From Capitulum mitella (Eukaryota; Arthropoda; Thecostraca; Pollicipedomorpha; Pollicipedidae): a DNA stretch of 64,000 nucleotides. Where the stretch lies: positions 26,229,398 through 26,293,397 of the forward strand of contig CP099841.1 of NCBI GenBank assembly GCA_030062745.1. The letters run 5' to 3'. Below, one piece after another: positions 42,301 through 53,800 of this stretch. Each line of letters starts with the position of its first letter. Position 1 is the first letter of the stretch. The notes under the pieces are model-generated. The model worked only from the letters and a program-made list of their open reading frames with translations, ran no database searches and was not told where the DNA came from. A program made the translations under genes and the position numbers.

Positions 42301-45300
42301 CTAGCCGCGGAAGGTCCACACGGAGGTCTTCTGCGGCCGCCACCAGACGCTGCGGTAGCCGCGCAGCGCCGCCACCACCGCCTCCTCGTCAGCCGAGTCA
42401 CCGTCGCCGTCGAGCCCGGGCCGGCTGCCGGACACGTCGGCCACCGGCGAGCCGTCGAGCACCTGCAGCGTCGGCTGCGACGCGCACAGGATCGCCTGCC
42501 ACTTGACGTTGCGCGTCAGCGGGTTCTTGTAGAGCGAGACGCGGCGCAACTCGAGCCGGCCGCTGAGCCGCGTCAGCTCCAGCGGCTCGCTCAGCTTGTT
42601 GTTGGCCAGGTAGAGCGCGCGCAGCTGCGGCGGCCACACCGTCGGCAGCCGCCGCAGCCGGTTGCCCTCCACGTGCAGCGCACGCAGGTTCGCCAGCGAC
42701 GGCAGCGCCTCGGCCGGCAGCGACTGCAGCTGATTGCGGTCGGCGACGAGCACCTCCAGCGACGCGCACGCCGCCACGGCATCCAGCGCCTTGATCTGGT
42801 TATCCTGCAGGAAGAGGGTGTGCAGCGCGCGCATGGCGCCCAACTGCAGCGGGCCCAGCTGTACCAGGCCGTTGCCGGCCAGGATCAGCACCCGCAGCGC
42901 CGGGAAGCAGACGGTGCCGGCCGGCGGCGGCGGCTCGGCGCGCTCGCGCAGCCGACGCACGGCGTTGTTGGTGAGGTTCAGCACGCGCAGCTGGCGCAGC
43001 TGCTGCAGGCCCGACAGCAGGCCGATCTCGTTGTCCTCGAGGCTGAGCGAGACCACGTGCTGCAGGCAGTCGATGGGCAGGTCGATCTCGCGGATGGCGC
43101 ACGCCGGCAGGTCGAGCTGCGTCAGCGAGCGCAGCGCCTGCGGCGCCACCGCCTCCTGCAGCCGGTCCAGCGAGAGCAGGCCGCTCAGCGCGTTCACCGC
43201 GTCGGCGCGCTCCTCGGCGCTCACGCAGCCGCCGTCCAGGATCTGCAGCGGCGCGCACTTGTACAGCGCGAAGCGCCGGTAGTTCGGCTCCGAGCAGACG
43301 GCGTTGCCGGACACGTCGAGCGCCTGCAGGCGGCGGCAGGCGGTCAGCGGCGACAGCGCGCCGAGCCGCTCCAGCCGGCCGGCCGTCGCGTACAGCTCCG
43401 TCAGCGACTGCAGCCGCTCCAGGCCGCGCAGCGACGTCACCGGGTTGCCGGAGACGTCCAGCAGCTCCAGCAGCGGCACGCTGATCGCCGCCAGACTGTC
43501 CAGGCCGGCGATGGCGTTGTGCCGCGCGCTGAGAGAGCGGAGCTTTAGCGACGACGGCGCCAGCCCGTCGAAGTCGACCAGCTCGTTGTGGTCCGCCGAC
43601 AGGTACTCCAAGTGCGGGAAGCCCTCCAGGCCCTGCAGCGAACAGAGCAGGTTGTCGTTGAGTGACAGCTTCTGGAGGAACGGGATGTCCTTAACGCACT
43701 TGAGGTTCCGCAGCATCTGGCCGTCGAGGCAGACCGCCGTCAGCTTTCGCGGATCCAACTTGGTGGGAACTTCTGCCTTCGTCGAGATCTTCGGCAGGCT
43801 GATGTCGCCTATCTCCATAGGGCACTCGAGTTTCTTGAAAGTCGGGACGGCAGGGTCCGGGTAGGAGAGTGTCTGCCCCTGAAGTTCTTGCAGACCGGGC
43901 AGGTAGACTGCCACCAGTCGTCTCTGGCGCTCTTCAGGGACCTTCCAGGGATTGGAGACGATGTTGAGGCTCTTCAGCTGCGGACAGACTGTCGACAGGT
44001 GCCGAAGGGTCTCCTGGAGGTGCGTCAAGCGGTTCCAGGAAACGTTCAACGTGCTGAGGCTAGGAAGCTTCGGCATGCCCTTCACACTTGTGATGTAGTT
44101 GTAACTAAGGTCGAGAATCGTCAGGCTCAGCAAATTTTTCAGAAATTCAGTCGTCCGGAGCTCATTAAACGACAGATCAAGTTCTACGACGCGAGCCGAG
44201 TTCTGGCTGCCTTGCACGAGCGATATGCCTTTGCCCGACAGGAGCACGCGTGTGCCTTCCTTGTCGGACGGCTTGAGAACAGTACCCGTCCCGGGCTGGG
44301 CCGGGGGCTGCTCTTCCTCCATCGGCAGACACACCGAGTTCAGCAGGTCGTCGTCCAGGGATGCGCTGGACAAGCAGGCCAGGGACCGCTCGTTGTACGA
44401 GTCGCCGATCGTGTAGAGCAGGACGAACTTGGGCGCCAGGATCAGGCGCCGGTTCACCAGCTCCTCAGAGTTTATGTCCAGCCAGGACGGTACCTTGGTC
44501 GGCACCGTCAGCCCCTGCGGTAGCGCCAGCACCTGCACCAGGATCGCCTCGCGGAAGTAGCCCAGGTAGTCCCTGAGGCTCGTCACCGGGCTGGTGGCGC
44601 TGTTCTCGTCGACCGTGTCCAGGTCCACAGTGACCCGTACGCGCGTCGTGATGCACCCCTTGCACGCCTCCAGGATCCAGTCGATGTCCTTGCCTTTCTC
44701 GGCCGTGACGAAGCGGTCTAACACCTTAACCTGGCGGTTGGCGCCACTCCACTGCACCATCATGTTCTCCAGAAAGCGGTTGTTGACCTTGTACACGGCG
44801 AGCACGTTCACCTTCTTGGTGGCCGAGAGCGCGATTCTCTCGCGTCCCAGGTAGCGGCTCAGCGCCGCCACGCGCCCGCCCGGCGAGCCGTCGCCGACGT
44901 TCATCTCCTCGAAGCGGATGTTGCCGACGGTGCGGTACTCGAGCTCGAGCAGCGCCTCGACGAGGCGGCGCCGCTTGGCCAGCATGTCGAGCCGCTCGCT
45001 GCTGTGCGCCAGCTGGCCGCGCACCACGCTGCGCACGCAGTCCATGCGCCGGCAGATGGCCTGCCGGAACGCGTCCAGCGTCTCCTCGGAGGCGGGCGGC
45101 TCGGCGGCGTCGGGCGCGGCCGCGCGCGCCGCCGCCGCCGCCACCTGGCCGGCCTTGGCGTGCAGCAGTCGCAGCCGGCGGCCCATGGCGGCCAAGAAGG
45201 TGTCCCAGTCCTGCCAGACGTGGCCCACCTGCTGCTGGTAGCGCGCCTGCACGTGCCGGCAGAGGGCGCGGTAGTAGACGAGTCGCGAGGACAGGTGTTG

Positions 45301-45972
45301 CCGCGCCGTCAGCCGCTCGTGCTCGCTGATGGCGAGCCCGTCGAACTCCTGCAGCCGCGGCAGCAGCTGCACGCAGAAGAGCCGGAAGTTGCAGAGCCGC
45401 GTGCACGGCGCCGGCCGGTACATCGGGTCCTGCAGGTGGAGGGCGGTGAGCCGCGGCAGGCGGGTCAAGGCAGGCAGGTCCGTCAGCGGCAGCGGGTTGC
45501 CGCTCAGGTTGAGCCACTCGAGGCTGTCGCCCCAGTCAACGGCCGACAGGCGGCTGATGTTGTTCTGCGCCAGGTTGAGCTGCCGCAGCGCCGGCAGGTA
45601 GCGCAGGCCGGCCACCTCGCCGATGCTGTTGTTGTCCAGCCAGAGGGTGTTGATGGCGGTGCAGCGGTTCAGGCCATCGATGACCTCGATCCGGTTGGAG
45701 TAAAGGAAGAGCTTCTCGAGCTTCTCGGCATTGTCCAGGTGGCTGATCTGGCGCAGGCCGCACTCGACCACCCACAGCTCCTTCAGCTGCGGCAGCGTCT
45801 CCATGCCGCGCAGGCTGGTCAGCTCCGGCTGGCCGACGATCGTCAGCTTCGTCATATGCGGGTACCGGGCCGACAGCGTCACGAATTCCGGCACCTCTCC
45901 GAAAAAGAATTCGAGACTCTTGCAGTGTGGCATTGTGCGGAGAAGGCTACGTTGTTTAGCCGCCACTGACAT
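42301..45972 (-). CDS. LRRC9: LRRC9, leucine-rich repeat-containing protein
   Basis: One frame of 1,223 codons runs without interruption from an ATG at 45972, with TAG as the codon immediately before it, to TAG at 42303-42301. The N-terminal third has SDS22-like repeats (LEKLFLYSNRIEVIDGL, INTLWLDNNSIGEVAGL), then a helical non-LRR middle (about residues 235-560) and two more LRR blocks, ending with LQVLDGSPV. Order, spacing and the N-terminal motif LTIVGQPELTSLRGMETLPQ fit LRRC9, which from memory is about 1,450 residues in human. Its role is poorly known; it is mainly retained in species with motile cilia. The lack of introns is odd, because vertebrate LRRC9 is split into many exons. The gene converges on TRPA1. 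Confidence 0.9.
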   Translation of the reverse strand: MSVAAKQRSLLRTMPHCKSLEFFFGEVPEFVTLSARYPHMTKLTIVGQPELTSLRGMETLPQLKELWVVECGLRQISHLDNAEKLEKLFLYSNRIEVIDGLNRCTAINTLWLDNNSIGEVAGLRYLPALRQLNLAQNNISRLSAVDWGDSLEWLNLSGNPLPLTDLPALTRLPRLTALHLQDPMYRPAPCTRLCNFRLFCVQLLPRLQEFDGLAISEHERLTARQHLSSRLVYYRALCRHVQARYQQQVGHVWQDWDTFLAAMGRRLRLLHAKAGQVAAAAARAAAPDAAEPPASEETLDAFRQAICRRMDCVRSVVRGQLAHSSERLDMLAKRRRLVEALLELEYRTVGNIRFEEMNVGDGSPGGRVAALSRYLGRERIALSATKKVNVLAVYKVNNRFLENMMVQWSGANRQVKVLDRFVTAEKGKDIDWILEACKGCITTRVRVTVDLDTVDENSATSPVTSLRDYLGYFREAILVQVLALPQGLTVPTKVPSWLDINSEELVNRRLILAPKFVLLYTIGDSYNERSLACLSSASLDDDLLNSVCLPMEEEQPPAQPGTGTVLKPSDKEGTRVLLSGKGISLVQGSQNSARVVELDLSFNELRTTEFLKNLLSLTILDLSYNYITSVKGMPKLPSLSTLNVSWNRLTHLQETLRHLSTVCPQLKSLNIVSNPWKVPEERQRRLVAVYLPGLQELQGQTLSYPDPAVPTFKKLECPMEIGDISLPKISTKAEVPTKLDPRKLTAVCLDGQMLRNLKCVKDIPFLQKLSLNDNLLCSLQGLEGFPHLEYLSADHNELVDFDGLAPSSLKLRSLSARHNAIAGLDSLAAISVPLLELLDVSGNPVTSLRGLERLQSLTELYATAGRLERLGALSPLTACRRLQALDVSGNAVCSEPNYRRFALYKCAPLQILDGGCVSAEERADAVNALSGLLSLDRLQEAVAPQALRSLTQLDLPACAIREIDLPIDCLQHVVSLSLEDNEIGLLSGLQQLRQLRVLNLTNNAVRRLRERAEPPPPAGTVCFPALRVLILAGNGLVQLGPLQLGAMRALHTLFLQDNQIKALDAVAACASLEVLVADRNQLQSLPAEALPSLANLRALHVEGNRLRRLPTVWPPQLRALYLANNKLSEPLELTRLSGRLELRRVSLYKNPLTRNVKWQAILCASQPTLQVLDGSPVADVSGSRPGLDGDGDSADEEAVVAALRGYRSVWWRPQKTSVWTFRG

Positions 45973-47565
45973 CTAGCCCAGTCCCGTATGCAAGGTGATC
46001 CGCGTGTCAGAAGGTGAGACTTGGCTCGTCATGACTTTTTATGGTCCGCAGGCCAGTCATGTACATACCATTAATTCACCCGAGCGCGGGGCCTCGTGGT
46101 GACAGCTAAAATGTTTTCCAGACACCATGCGCCATTGAGTGTCTCGAACATTTGATGAAACATTAACGTCTGAAGCTTCTCATAAAAATCAGCCCATTCA
46201 CATCGCGAATGAGAAAACGTGCCGTCATTGCCATGATGACCTCGTATCCGGCTGACGACAAAGAGCTAACGAACATTTTAGGCTCTGACAGATATCCACA
46301 TTCTAGCTGACTGGCTTGTCGGCATGGTGGGGAACAACTAAAGACCATTTCCTCCCAAACGCTTAACGTTTCTTTTCTCCGCCAACTTCAGAACATATAG
46401 ATGACTTACATTTTTCATTTAATTGGTGACGAACGGCACAGGCGTGTCTGGCTACGAGAATGCCAACGAAGGCAAGTGATATAAGACGTTAAAGGTGCCT
46501 GATCGACCAGTGTGAAATAGATAAACGGTACTGGGATTCGCAAGAAGTCGACAATGTTGTTTATTGGTTTTCGGGCGCGCCGACAACTGACGTCATTTTG
46601 CGCCCAAAGCCGACAATGTACTTCGTCGGTCCTAGTGAGAACGGTGGCGACTCCTGGCAGACCGTACCACAGACCGGAGTCACATGTTCGCAACTGAGAA
46701 CAAGTCCGGTCCTCCAATCGCGAAGTGATACTGGTAACGTAGCGGTCTATGGGGCAAATCAGATGAATTTAGCATGAACTGCCCTAAACCAACGCGTTTC
46801 GCACACCGACCGGATAGTCAGTGCTATGAGTCAACAGCCAGCTGTCATCTAAAGGCCAAACAAAATATTTCTGTTTATTGAAATAATAGGAAATAAGATT
46901 TGAGCTTGAACTACAAGGTGGAATAACTCGTTAAGCCCTCTCGTGAATGACACATAACACCCATGATCCGGCAGCAGCAATCCAGACTAAATAATAGCAG
47001 CCTGCAAACGCTACAGAACGGCTCTTCACGTTCAACACAATTTATTACCGCTTCCCCGAAAGAAAGAACCACCTGTTGTTCTTGACAGACGGGCCAGGCC
47101 GCCCACACGGCTACCCGGCGGAGGTCAGCCGAGCTCTCCAGTCGTTCGCCAGCGCGCGCTCGTCGCCGTGGCGCGCGCCTCCTCTCGCGTCCCGTGCACC
47201 ACCGCATACTACAGAGGCTAAAACCGGACCAAACACACGGGGAGAACGGAAACAGGCCGCCCCTGTTCGGACTGCCAGCTCACGCGCGCCAAATGCCCGG
47301 CCGGCGGCTGCCGCACGCACACTCCCGAGTATTCTGCGCGGCGGTCGGCGCCGCGGCGTGCCGATCGCGCGGCTCGGGCGGCCGCCGCCACCCGCTGCCC
47401 GCCTGCCCGCCGTCCGTCCGTTCGTCGTACGTCCCCGCCGGGCACCGCGCGGCTCGGTGGCGCGCGCAGGCAGGCCTCGCTCGCTTCCAACGCTATCTCC
47501 CTGTGCAACTGCGTCTTCTCTGGGCTACTCTCATCTCGGTCGGCTGGCCGTCCGGAGGGCGGCTC
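45973..47565. other. Space between PRRC2 3' end and LRRC9 5' end
   Basis: It should contain the LRRC9 promoter and the PRRC2 3' UTR. I see no other gene. The GC-rich open frames on the plus strand at 47.1-47.9 kb are antisense to the PRRC2 last exon and its downstream DNA. Confidence 0.55.
47041..47046 (-). terminator. Candidate PRRC2 polyadenylation signal
   Basis: TTTATT on the plus strand reads AATAAA on the transcript strand, about 520 bases after the stop. A second copy lies at 46874-46879. Confidence 0.4.
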
Positions 47566-47846
47566 CTACTCGGCGGCAGTGGGGGCGCCGGTGTCGGCCG
47601 GCGCCTCCGCCGGCGGCGGCTCGGCGACGGCCGGCGCCGGCGCCGGGGCGGCAGCGCCGGCGCTGGCGGCCGCGGCCGGCTCGCCGGCTCCGGCGTCCAC
47701 GTCGGCAGCCGGCGCGACAGGGGAGGGTACGCTGGCGCGCGGGGCCGAGGCCGGCGCCGCCGGCTCGGCGGCCGGCGTCAGTGGCTCGCTGGGAGCCGTC
47801 TCCGCCGCCGTGTCGGCGGACGACTCCTGAGCGGCGCTCTTTCCGC
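47566..47846 (-). CDS. PRRC2: PRRC2 exon 9 (C-terminus)
   Basis: The acceptor TCTTTCAG precedes GC, completing a Gly codon, then GKSAAQESSADTAAETAPSE and an Ala/Pro-rich acidic tail ending GAPTAAE and TAG. I prefer this acceptor to CTCAG 18 bases later because only it matches the phase of exon 8. Confidence 0.72.
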
Positions 47847-50800
47847 CTGAAAGAACGGGGGTTCACGGTTATCCAGAGCTCTAGATCTCTACCAAGAGCT
47901 CTAGATCAGAGCTCTAGATCTAGATCATAATCATTTCACATCTCGGATTATGACAGGACAAAACCGAACAGTTGACAGTGCGTTCCGCATTGCCAGAGGA
48001 CGCGCCCCAATTTCAACATTTGGGTCACCAAAGACTTCAAACTCGTTAGCTTCCATTTCGCGGTTTTGGTCTCATGAATGAGAAATCCGCTAACTCACAG
48101 GAAGGTGAAAAAATGCATTTGCGGTAAAAAGTCTCTAAAATTATGAACACTAAACCCAGCTAGAAATGACATAAATCCTTACCATCAGTATGAGAGGAAT
48201 CAGTAGTGAAAGTAGTAGCTCTCGCTGAAACACGAATTCATACAGTGAAAAAAACGAAGAGAAAAATACATCACACCAAATAGGGCAATTTAAACTGCAA
48301 TCCACCAAACTGCCATTATCCTTACCACATCACTACCACTTCTCAATATCACTGCATTGCGATTCCGCCTGTCATCGTCATGAAACATATCTGAATTATT
48401 TGTCAACTTCGCTTCACTCACCCTCTACATTTCCATTATCGGAGGACGTAAAGACGTTCGATCTCGCTGAAAAAGATCAAGAATAAACTTTGAAATCGCC
48501 ACGTCCAATTTGTCTCACTTAACATGACAGCCTGCTAAGTTAGGGAATGCAGTGGCAATGAAAGTTGGTAACAATGGCAGGTACTTAGAAAGAACTTTAC
48601 CACCGCCGCTTTCACTTTTCTCCCTTCGACAAGAAAAACTAAATTAGGAAGCCCAGTGTCAATGTACGTCGGTGACAACCCCGAATCAAATTAAATCGTC
48701 TCCACCAATAAAACCGCTCCGATCCCCCACCGCGACCTACACCTTCACACGTAATCGTAAACGTAATCGACAACACCGCTGCCTTAACCGCTGACCGCGG
48801 CGCGGCACCTACCCTGCTGGCTGGCGGAGCTCTCGCTGCGGAAGAAGCTCTGAGCCGACTGCAGCGCCGCCTCCCGCAGCTTGGCCTGCTCGGCCGAGCT
48901 CGGGTTGGCGCGCTGCGGCCCGGCGCCGTGGCGGGGCGACTTGCTGCCGCCACCGCCTCCCCCGCCTCCGCCTCCGCCTCCTCCTCCTCCGCCGCCGCCG
49001 CCGCCACCGCCGCCGCTGCCGCCGCCCGCCGGCCGCTGGATCGGATTCTGGTAGCGCGGCGCGGCGGCCATGCCGCCGACGGCCGGGCCGCCCGGCGCGC
49101 CGCCCACGCCGCGGAACTGCGACATCATCTGGGAGCGGGCCACGGCGGCGGCCGCCGCGGCGGCGGCGGCCGTCGGCGGCGGCGGCGGGTACTGCACCAC
49201 AGCGCCCGGCGGGCCGGCCGGCTTCGGCGACAGCGGGTGCAGGCCGGAGCCCTGGCCGCGCGAACCGGCCATCAGCGAGCTGTTGAGCCCGCTTGTCATC
49301 AGGTTGCGCGCGTTCTCCGATTTCCAGGAGGTGTTCTGCAGGCCGACGGCGGCGCGCAGCTGCTGCATGCCCAGGCCCATGTTCTGCGTCGACTGGCCCA
49401 GGTTGTTGAAGCCCTGCAGGCCAAACGACTGCACGGCCGGCTGCTGCACCGATCCGGTGCCCTAAACAAGACAGCGCCAACGTTACGGCGTCTACTTACA
49501 GAGATCAACCGTACGAAAAAGCCAAGAGCTATGCTAACACATTAAAAGGAAACACGTATTTTAGCGCAATGCGCCAGGCCTCACACCAGCACGGCGAACG
49601 AGTAACTAATCCCACTGAACGGAATCATGCACATTCAGTTACAAAATGATTGCACATTTCCTCGTCCATTCATTCATCTTTAGCTACTTTCTCTTCTTTT
49701 ACGTTCAAGGTCAACTTGAATAACGACCCAGTACCGTCTGGATCATAGCTGGGCCATCTCGCCAGAGTTCGCCACTGACCTGGAAGTAGGCGGAGGTCTG
49801 CGTGCCCGTGTAGAAGCTGCTGGTGGGCGTGACCGGCTGCTGGCGCTGCAGCAGCTGCGAGCTCAGCATGTGCGGGCTTAGGCCCTGGCCGAGCAGCGTC
49901 GGGTCGTACTGGACGAACTGCAGCGACTGCTGGTGGTAGGGAGCCGCGGGCTTGGCCGGGCCGGGCGCGGCGGACGGCGCCGGCTGCGGCGCGCCGGTCG
50001 GCTTCACGCCGGCCGACATGAGCGAAGCCGAGCTGCTGATGAGCAGCGGGTTCTGGGCGGCCGGCTGGTGCGGCGACTGGCCGTACGGGTTGCTCTGCGG
50101 CATGCGGAACTGCGAGAGCAGGTCGGCGGCCGGCCCGTGGCTGGGCGGCGGCGTCTGCATCAGCAGCGACTGCTGGCTGTACGAGTTGCTGCCCATACCG
50201 TACGGGAACTGCGAGTACTGCGACGGCTGCCGCTGGCCGATCAGCGGGCCGGCCGTCTCCAGCTGGAACGGCTGGTACAGGCCGGCCGTCTGCGACTGCA
50301 GCTGCTGGCTCGAGCCGAACAGCACGCCCGTCGGCGGCGACGGGATGGCCGAGATGCCGCCCAGCTGCGGCGCCGACGGCGCGAACACGCCGGCGCCCGG
50401 CATGCCGGCCGCGGCCGCCGCGCCGCCCACCGTGCTGGCCGTGCTGCACATGCCCAGGCCGGCGGCCGACGGCGGCGCCGGCGAGAACACGGACGCCGCG
50501 CTGTGCAGCTGTTGCGGTTTCACCTTGCACACATTCGTCGACGCGGCCGACACGTCGACGGGCGCCGTTTTGGCCGCGCCGCCGGTCGAGAAGGCCAGCG
50601 ACGCGCCAGGTTTGTCAGTCCAGTCCGAAACGGCTGGTGGGTCCTTGTCGGCGGCCGGATCGCCGCCGCTCCCGCCGCCGCCGCCGCCGCCCACCAGCTC
50701 CTCGGCGTGGTGATCGGCCAGCGAGGCGGAGAGCGCCGGCACGGCCGGCGTGTCCCACACTTTCTTCACCGAGGCGATCTTCATGTTGAGGTCGGCCGTG

Positions 50801-53800
50801 CCGGGCGACATGGTGGCGGCAGCGGAACGCGGCGCCGCCGGCGCCACCAGCGTCTTCTCGGCCAGCAGCGGTAGGTCCGAGTCGAACGTGAACTCGAGCT
50901 TCATCTCGCGCGTGTCCTCGTTCTTGAACATGAGCGGCAGCTCCGAGTGGGCCCGGCTTGGAGCGCTTCTCCGCGTCGGCAGGCTTGCCGGCGTCGGCGC
51001 GGTGCACGGAGGCCGGCTTCGCGCCGCCACTGTTCTTGAAGTTGGTGTTCTCGAAGATCATCGTCTTAGTCGGCACGCTGGCGCCGTCGAAGTTGGTCGG
51101 GTCCAGCGCCGACTTGCGGTCGGCGGCGAAGCCGGACACGGGCGCCACGTCGGCGGCGTCGAACAGCTGGTTGGGAGCGGCCGGGTCGACACTGCCGAGG
51201 TGGGCCTGACCCGATCCGCCGCGCAGCGACGCCGTGATCGGCTTGTCCCACGCGTTGACGGCCGGCGCCGGCGCCGGGATCGAGTCCTTGATGCCGAACA
51301 GACCCACCGACTGGTCCGCCTCGGCGTCGGGCAGCACGCCCACCGGGCTGACTGAGGCCGGCAGCTGTTCGGCCGTCTGCTTCTGCAGCCGGCTGTTCTC
51401 GCGCTGTTTGGCCAGTCTCGGCGGCAGCTTGCTCTGGCGGGAGCGCTCGTGCTGTTTGCCGCGCGCCGCGCCGGCCTCGCGCTCGGCAGCGCGGCGGGCG
51501 GCGCGCTCCTCGCGCTTCTGCATCTTCAGCTGCTCTTCCAGCTGCGCCTTCTGCCGCTCCTTGGCCGTCTTTTTGCTGAGCACCTCCTGGAAGCCCTCCG
51601 CCTCCTGGAACTGATCCTCGGACACCTCCGGGTGGTCGTCTACGATCACCACGCTGCCCGAGTTCAGGTCGTAGTTCTCGAAGCCGTTCTTGTTCTTCTC
51701 GGCAGCCTTATCCGCAGCCGCCGCCGCGCCCTTCTTGTTGGACACGTCCGCCAGCGCCTGCTGGGCGCCGGCAGAGTCGTTCAGCTTGATCTCGTCCACG
51801 CGTGCCACGGTGGTGGCGGCCTGGTCGGCCGGCTTGCCGGTCTTCTCCCCGGCGGCCGGCGGGGCGCCGGAGCCGCCGCGGCGTCCGCCCTCGCCGCCGC
51901 CGCGCCGCTCGCGTCGCGGCGGTTCGGCCGAGCGCTGCCCAGAGAAGCTCTTGCCGCTGCTGCCACCTCCGCCACCACCACCGCGATTCTCCTTGTTGCG
52001 GTTGGCGCGGCGTCCCTCCGGGTTGCTGCTCTCGGAGGCAGTCTCCCACTCGCCGTCCTCGTTGGTCTGCTCCGAACTCTGTTTGGTGTACGTCGGCCGG
52101 CCGGCGCCAGGCTCGGCCGCCGCCTGGCCATTCGTCTCGGACGGCGGCGCGCCGTCGGTGACGGCGCCACGTCCGCCGCCACGGCCGCCGCCCCCACGCG
52201 CACCGCGACCCCGATAAGCGCCGCGGCCGCGGCCTCCGCCGCCGTCGTGCTCGTCGCGCTCGGCGCGGTGCCGCTGGAAGCGCGGCGGCACCTGGTCGTA
52301 CCGGTTGGACCACTTGGCCGTCTTGCCGTCGCCGTTCTGCTCATCGGAGGCCGGGTAGGTGCGCTGTGAGCGGTACTCGCGCCGGCCGCGGCCCTCCCGG
52401 TAGCGACCGCCCTCGTAGCCGCCGCGGCCGCCCTCGTAGCCGCCGCCGCGGCCGCGTCGCGACGGCTCGCCCCGCGTGGCGTACCCGCCGCGCGCTCCGG
52501 CGCCGCGCTCCTCAGTCTCCTCGCGTGGCGAACGGCGCTCGCGGCTGGCGGCCGGCGCCGCGTGCTCCGGCTCCTCCTCGCCGTCTGGCTTCTCCCTGCC
52601 GTCCGTGCCGTTCTCCCCGGCCGCCGGCTTCCGCGCCTCGTCAGCCGCCTTCTCCTCCGGCTTGTCCGTCCTGGCGGTCGTCACCTCGGCCGGCTTCGCC
52701 TCGACGTCGGCAGCCTTCTTGTCGTCAGCGGCGGCGCCCTTGGCAGCGGCGGCCGCGTCGCCGGCGTCGTCGCGCGGCGGGCGCCTTTCGCCATCGCGGC
52801 CACCCTTCTGGTCGCGGTTCTTGGCCGACTCGGCGCCCTCCTGACGGCGCGGTCGGCCCTCCTTGTCGCCCCGCTCCTGGCGCCGGTCCGGACGGTCGCC
52901 GCGCCGCTCCCCGCGTTCGTACCGCTCGTACTTCTCGTACCGCTCCGGCTTTTCGCCGCTTCGATCGTCCTGTGGACAAGAAAACACCGCCTCTATAGTG
53001 TTATGAACCAGCAAAAACAGTGATATGTCGCTTATGATTACTGACAGACTTCCACGCCAGAATACTACACGACAGCTTACGACACGAGACAGAGACACGA
53101 CGAAGAGAACGCCTCAAATATGTGATGACGATGACAATGGAAAACATACGCGTCTACACATCTTCGACAACACAAATAAAACATATCGCTCCACTCAGAT
53201 GCATACGCCTTCCCACCATGCCGATCACCGACGCCGCGACACTCACCCGTCTCTGTCTCCTCTCCTTCCTGTCGTACTCGTAGGCCTGACCCTGGCCGGC
53301 GTAGCGGTCGCCCTCCCAGGCACCGCGGCCGCCGCCCCGGCCGCCGCGGCCGACGTACCGTCCACCGCGGCCGCGATCGCGGTACACGGCCAGGCCGCGT
53401 CGGCTGGCCGAGTCGCCAGTCTCGTGCCGGCCGCCGCGGCCGGCGCCGCGCTCCCGTCTCTCTGCCGGCCGGTCGGCGGCCTCGGCGGCCGGCGCCGGCG
53501 CCGCGGCCGGGGCGGCAGCGGCCGCAGCCGGAGCCGGCGTCGTCACCTGGCTCGGCGCCGACGACGCCGTGGACGCGCTGGGTGCCGGCGAGCCTTCCTT
53601 GACGGCGTCTGCCGGCGCCGCGGCCGCGGCCGCTGCCGGAACGGCGACCGGCGCCGGAGACGGAGCCGGGGCGGGCGCCGCAGCCGCGGCCGCCGTCGGT
53701 GTCGCCGCCGGCGTGGGAGCGGGCGCCTCTGCCTCGGCCGCCGCTGGCGGCGGCGACGGGCGCCGCTCGTCGCGCGTCGCCCACGCGTTCTTGACCGGCG

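Noticed and set aside
42673-45969. Long plus-strand frames opposite LRRC9, up to 321 codons
   Set aside because: They are shadows of LRRC9 codon bias. Gln/Arg/Ala-rich products are typical of antisense frames of GC-rich LRR genes.
47076-47930. Plus-strand frame of 284 codons over the PRRC2 last exon
   Set aside because: Arg/Pro/Ala-rich with no domain. The antisense PRRC2 exon fits phase and splice signals.
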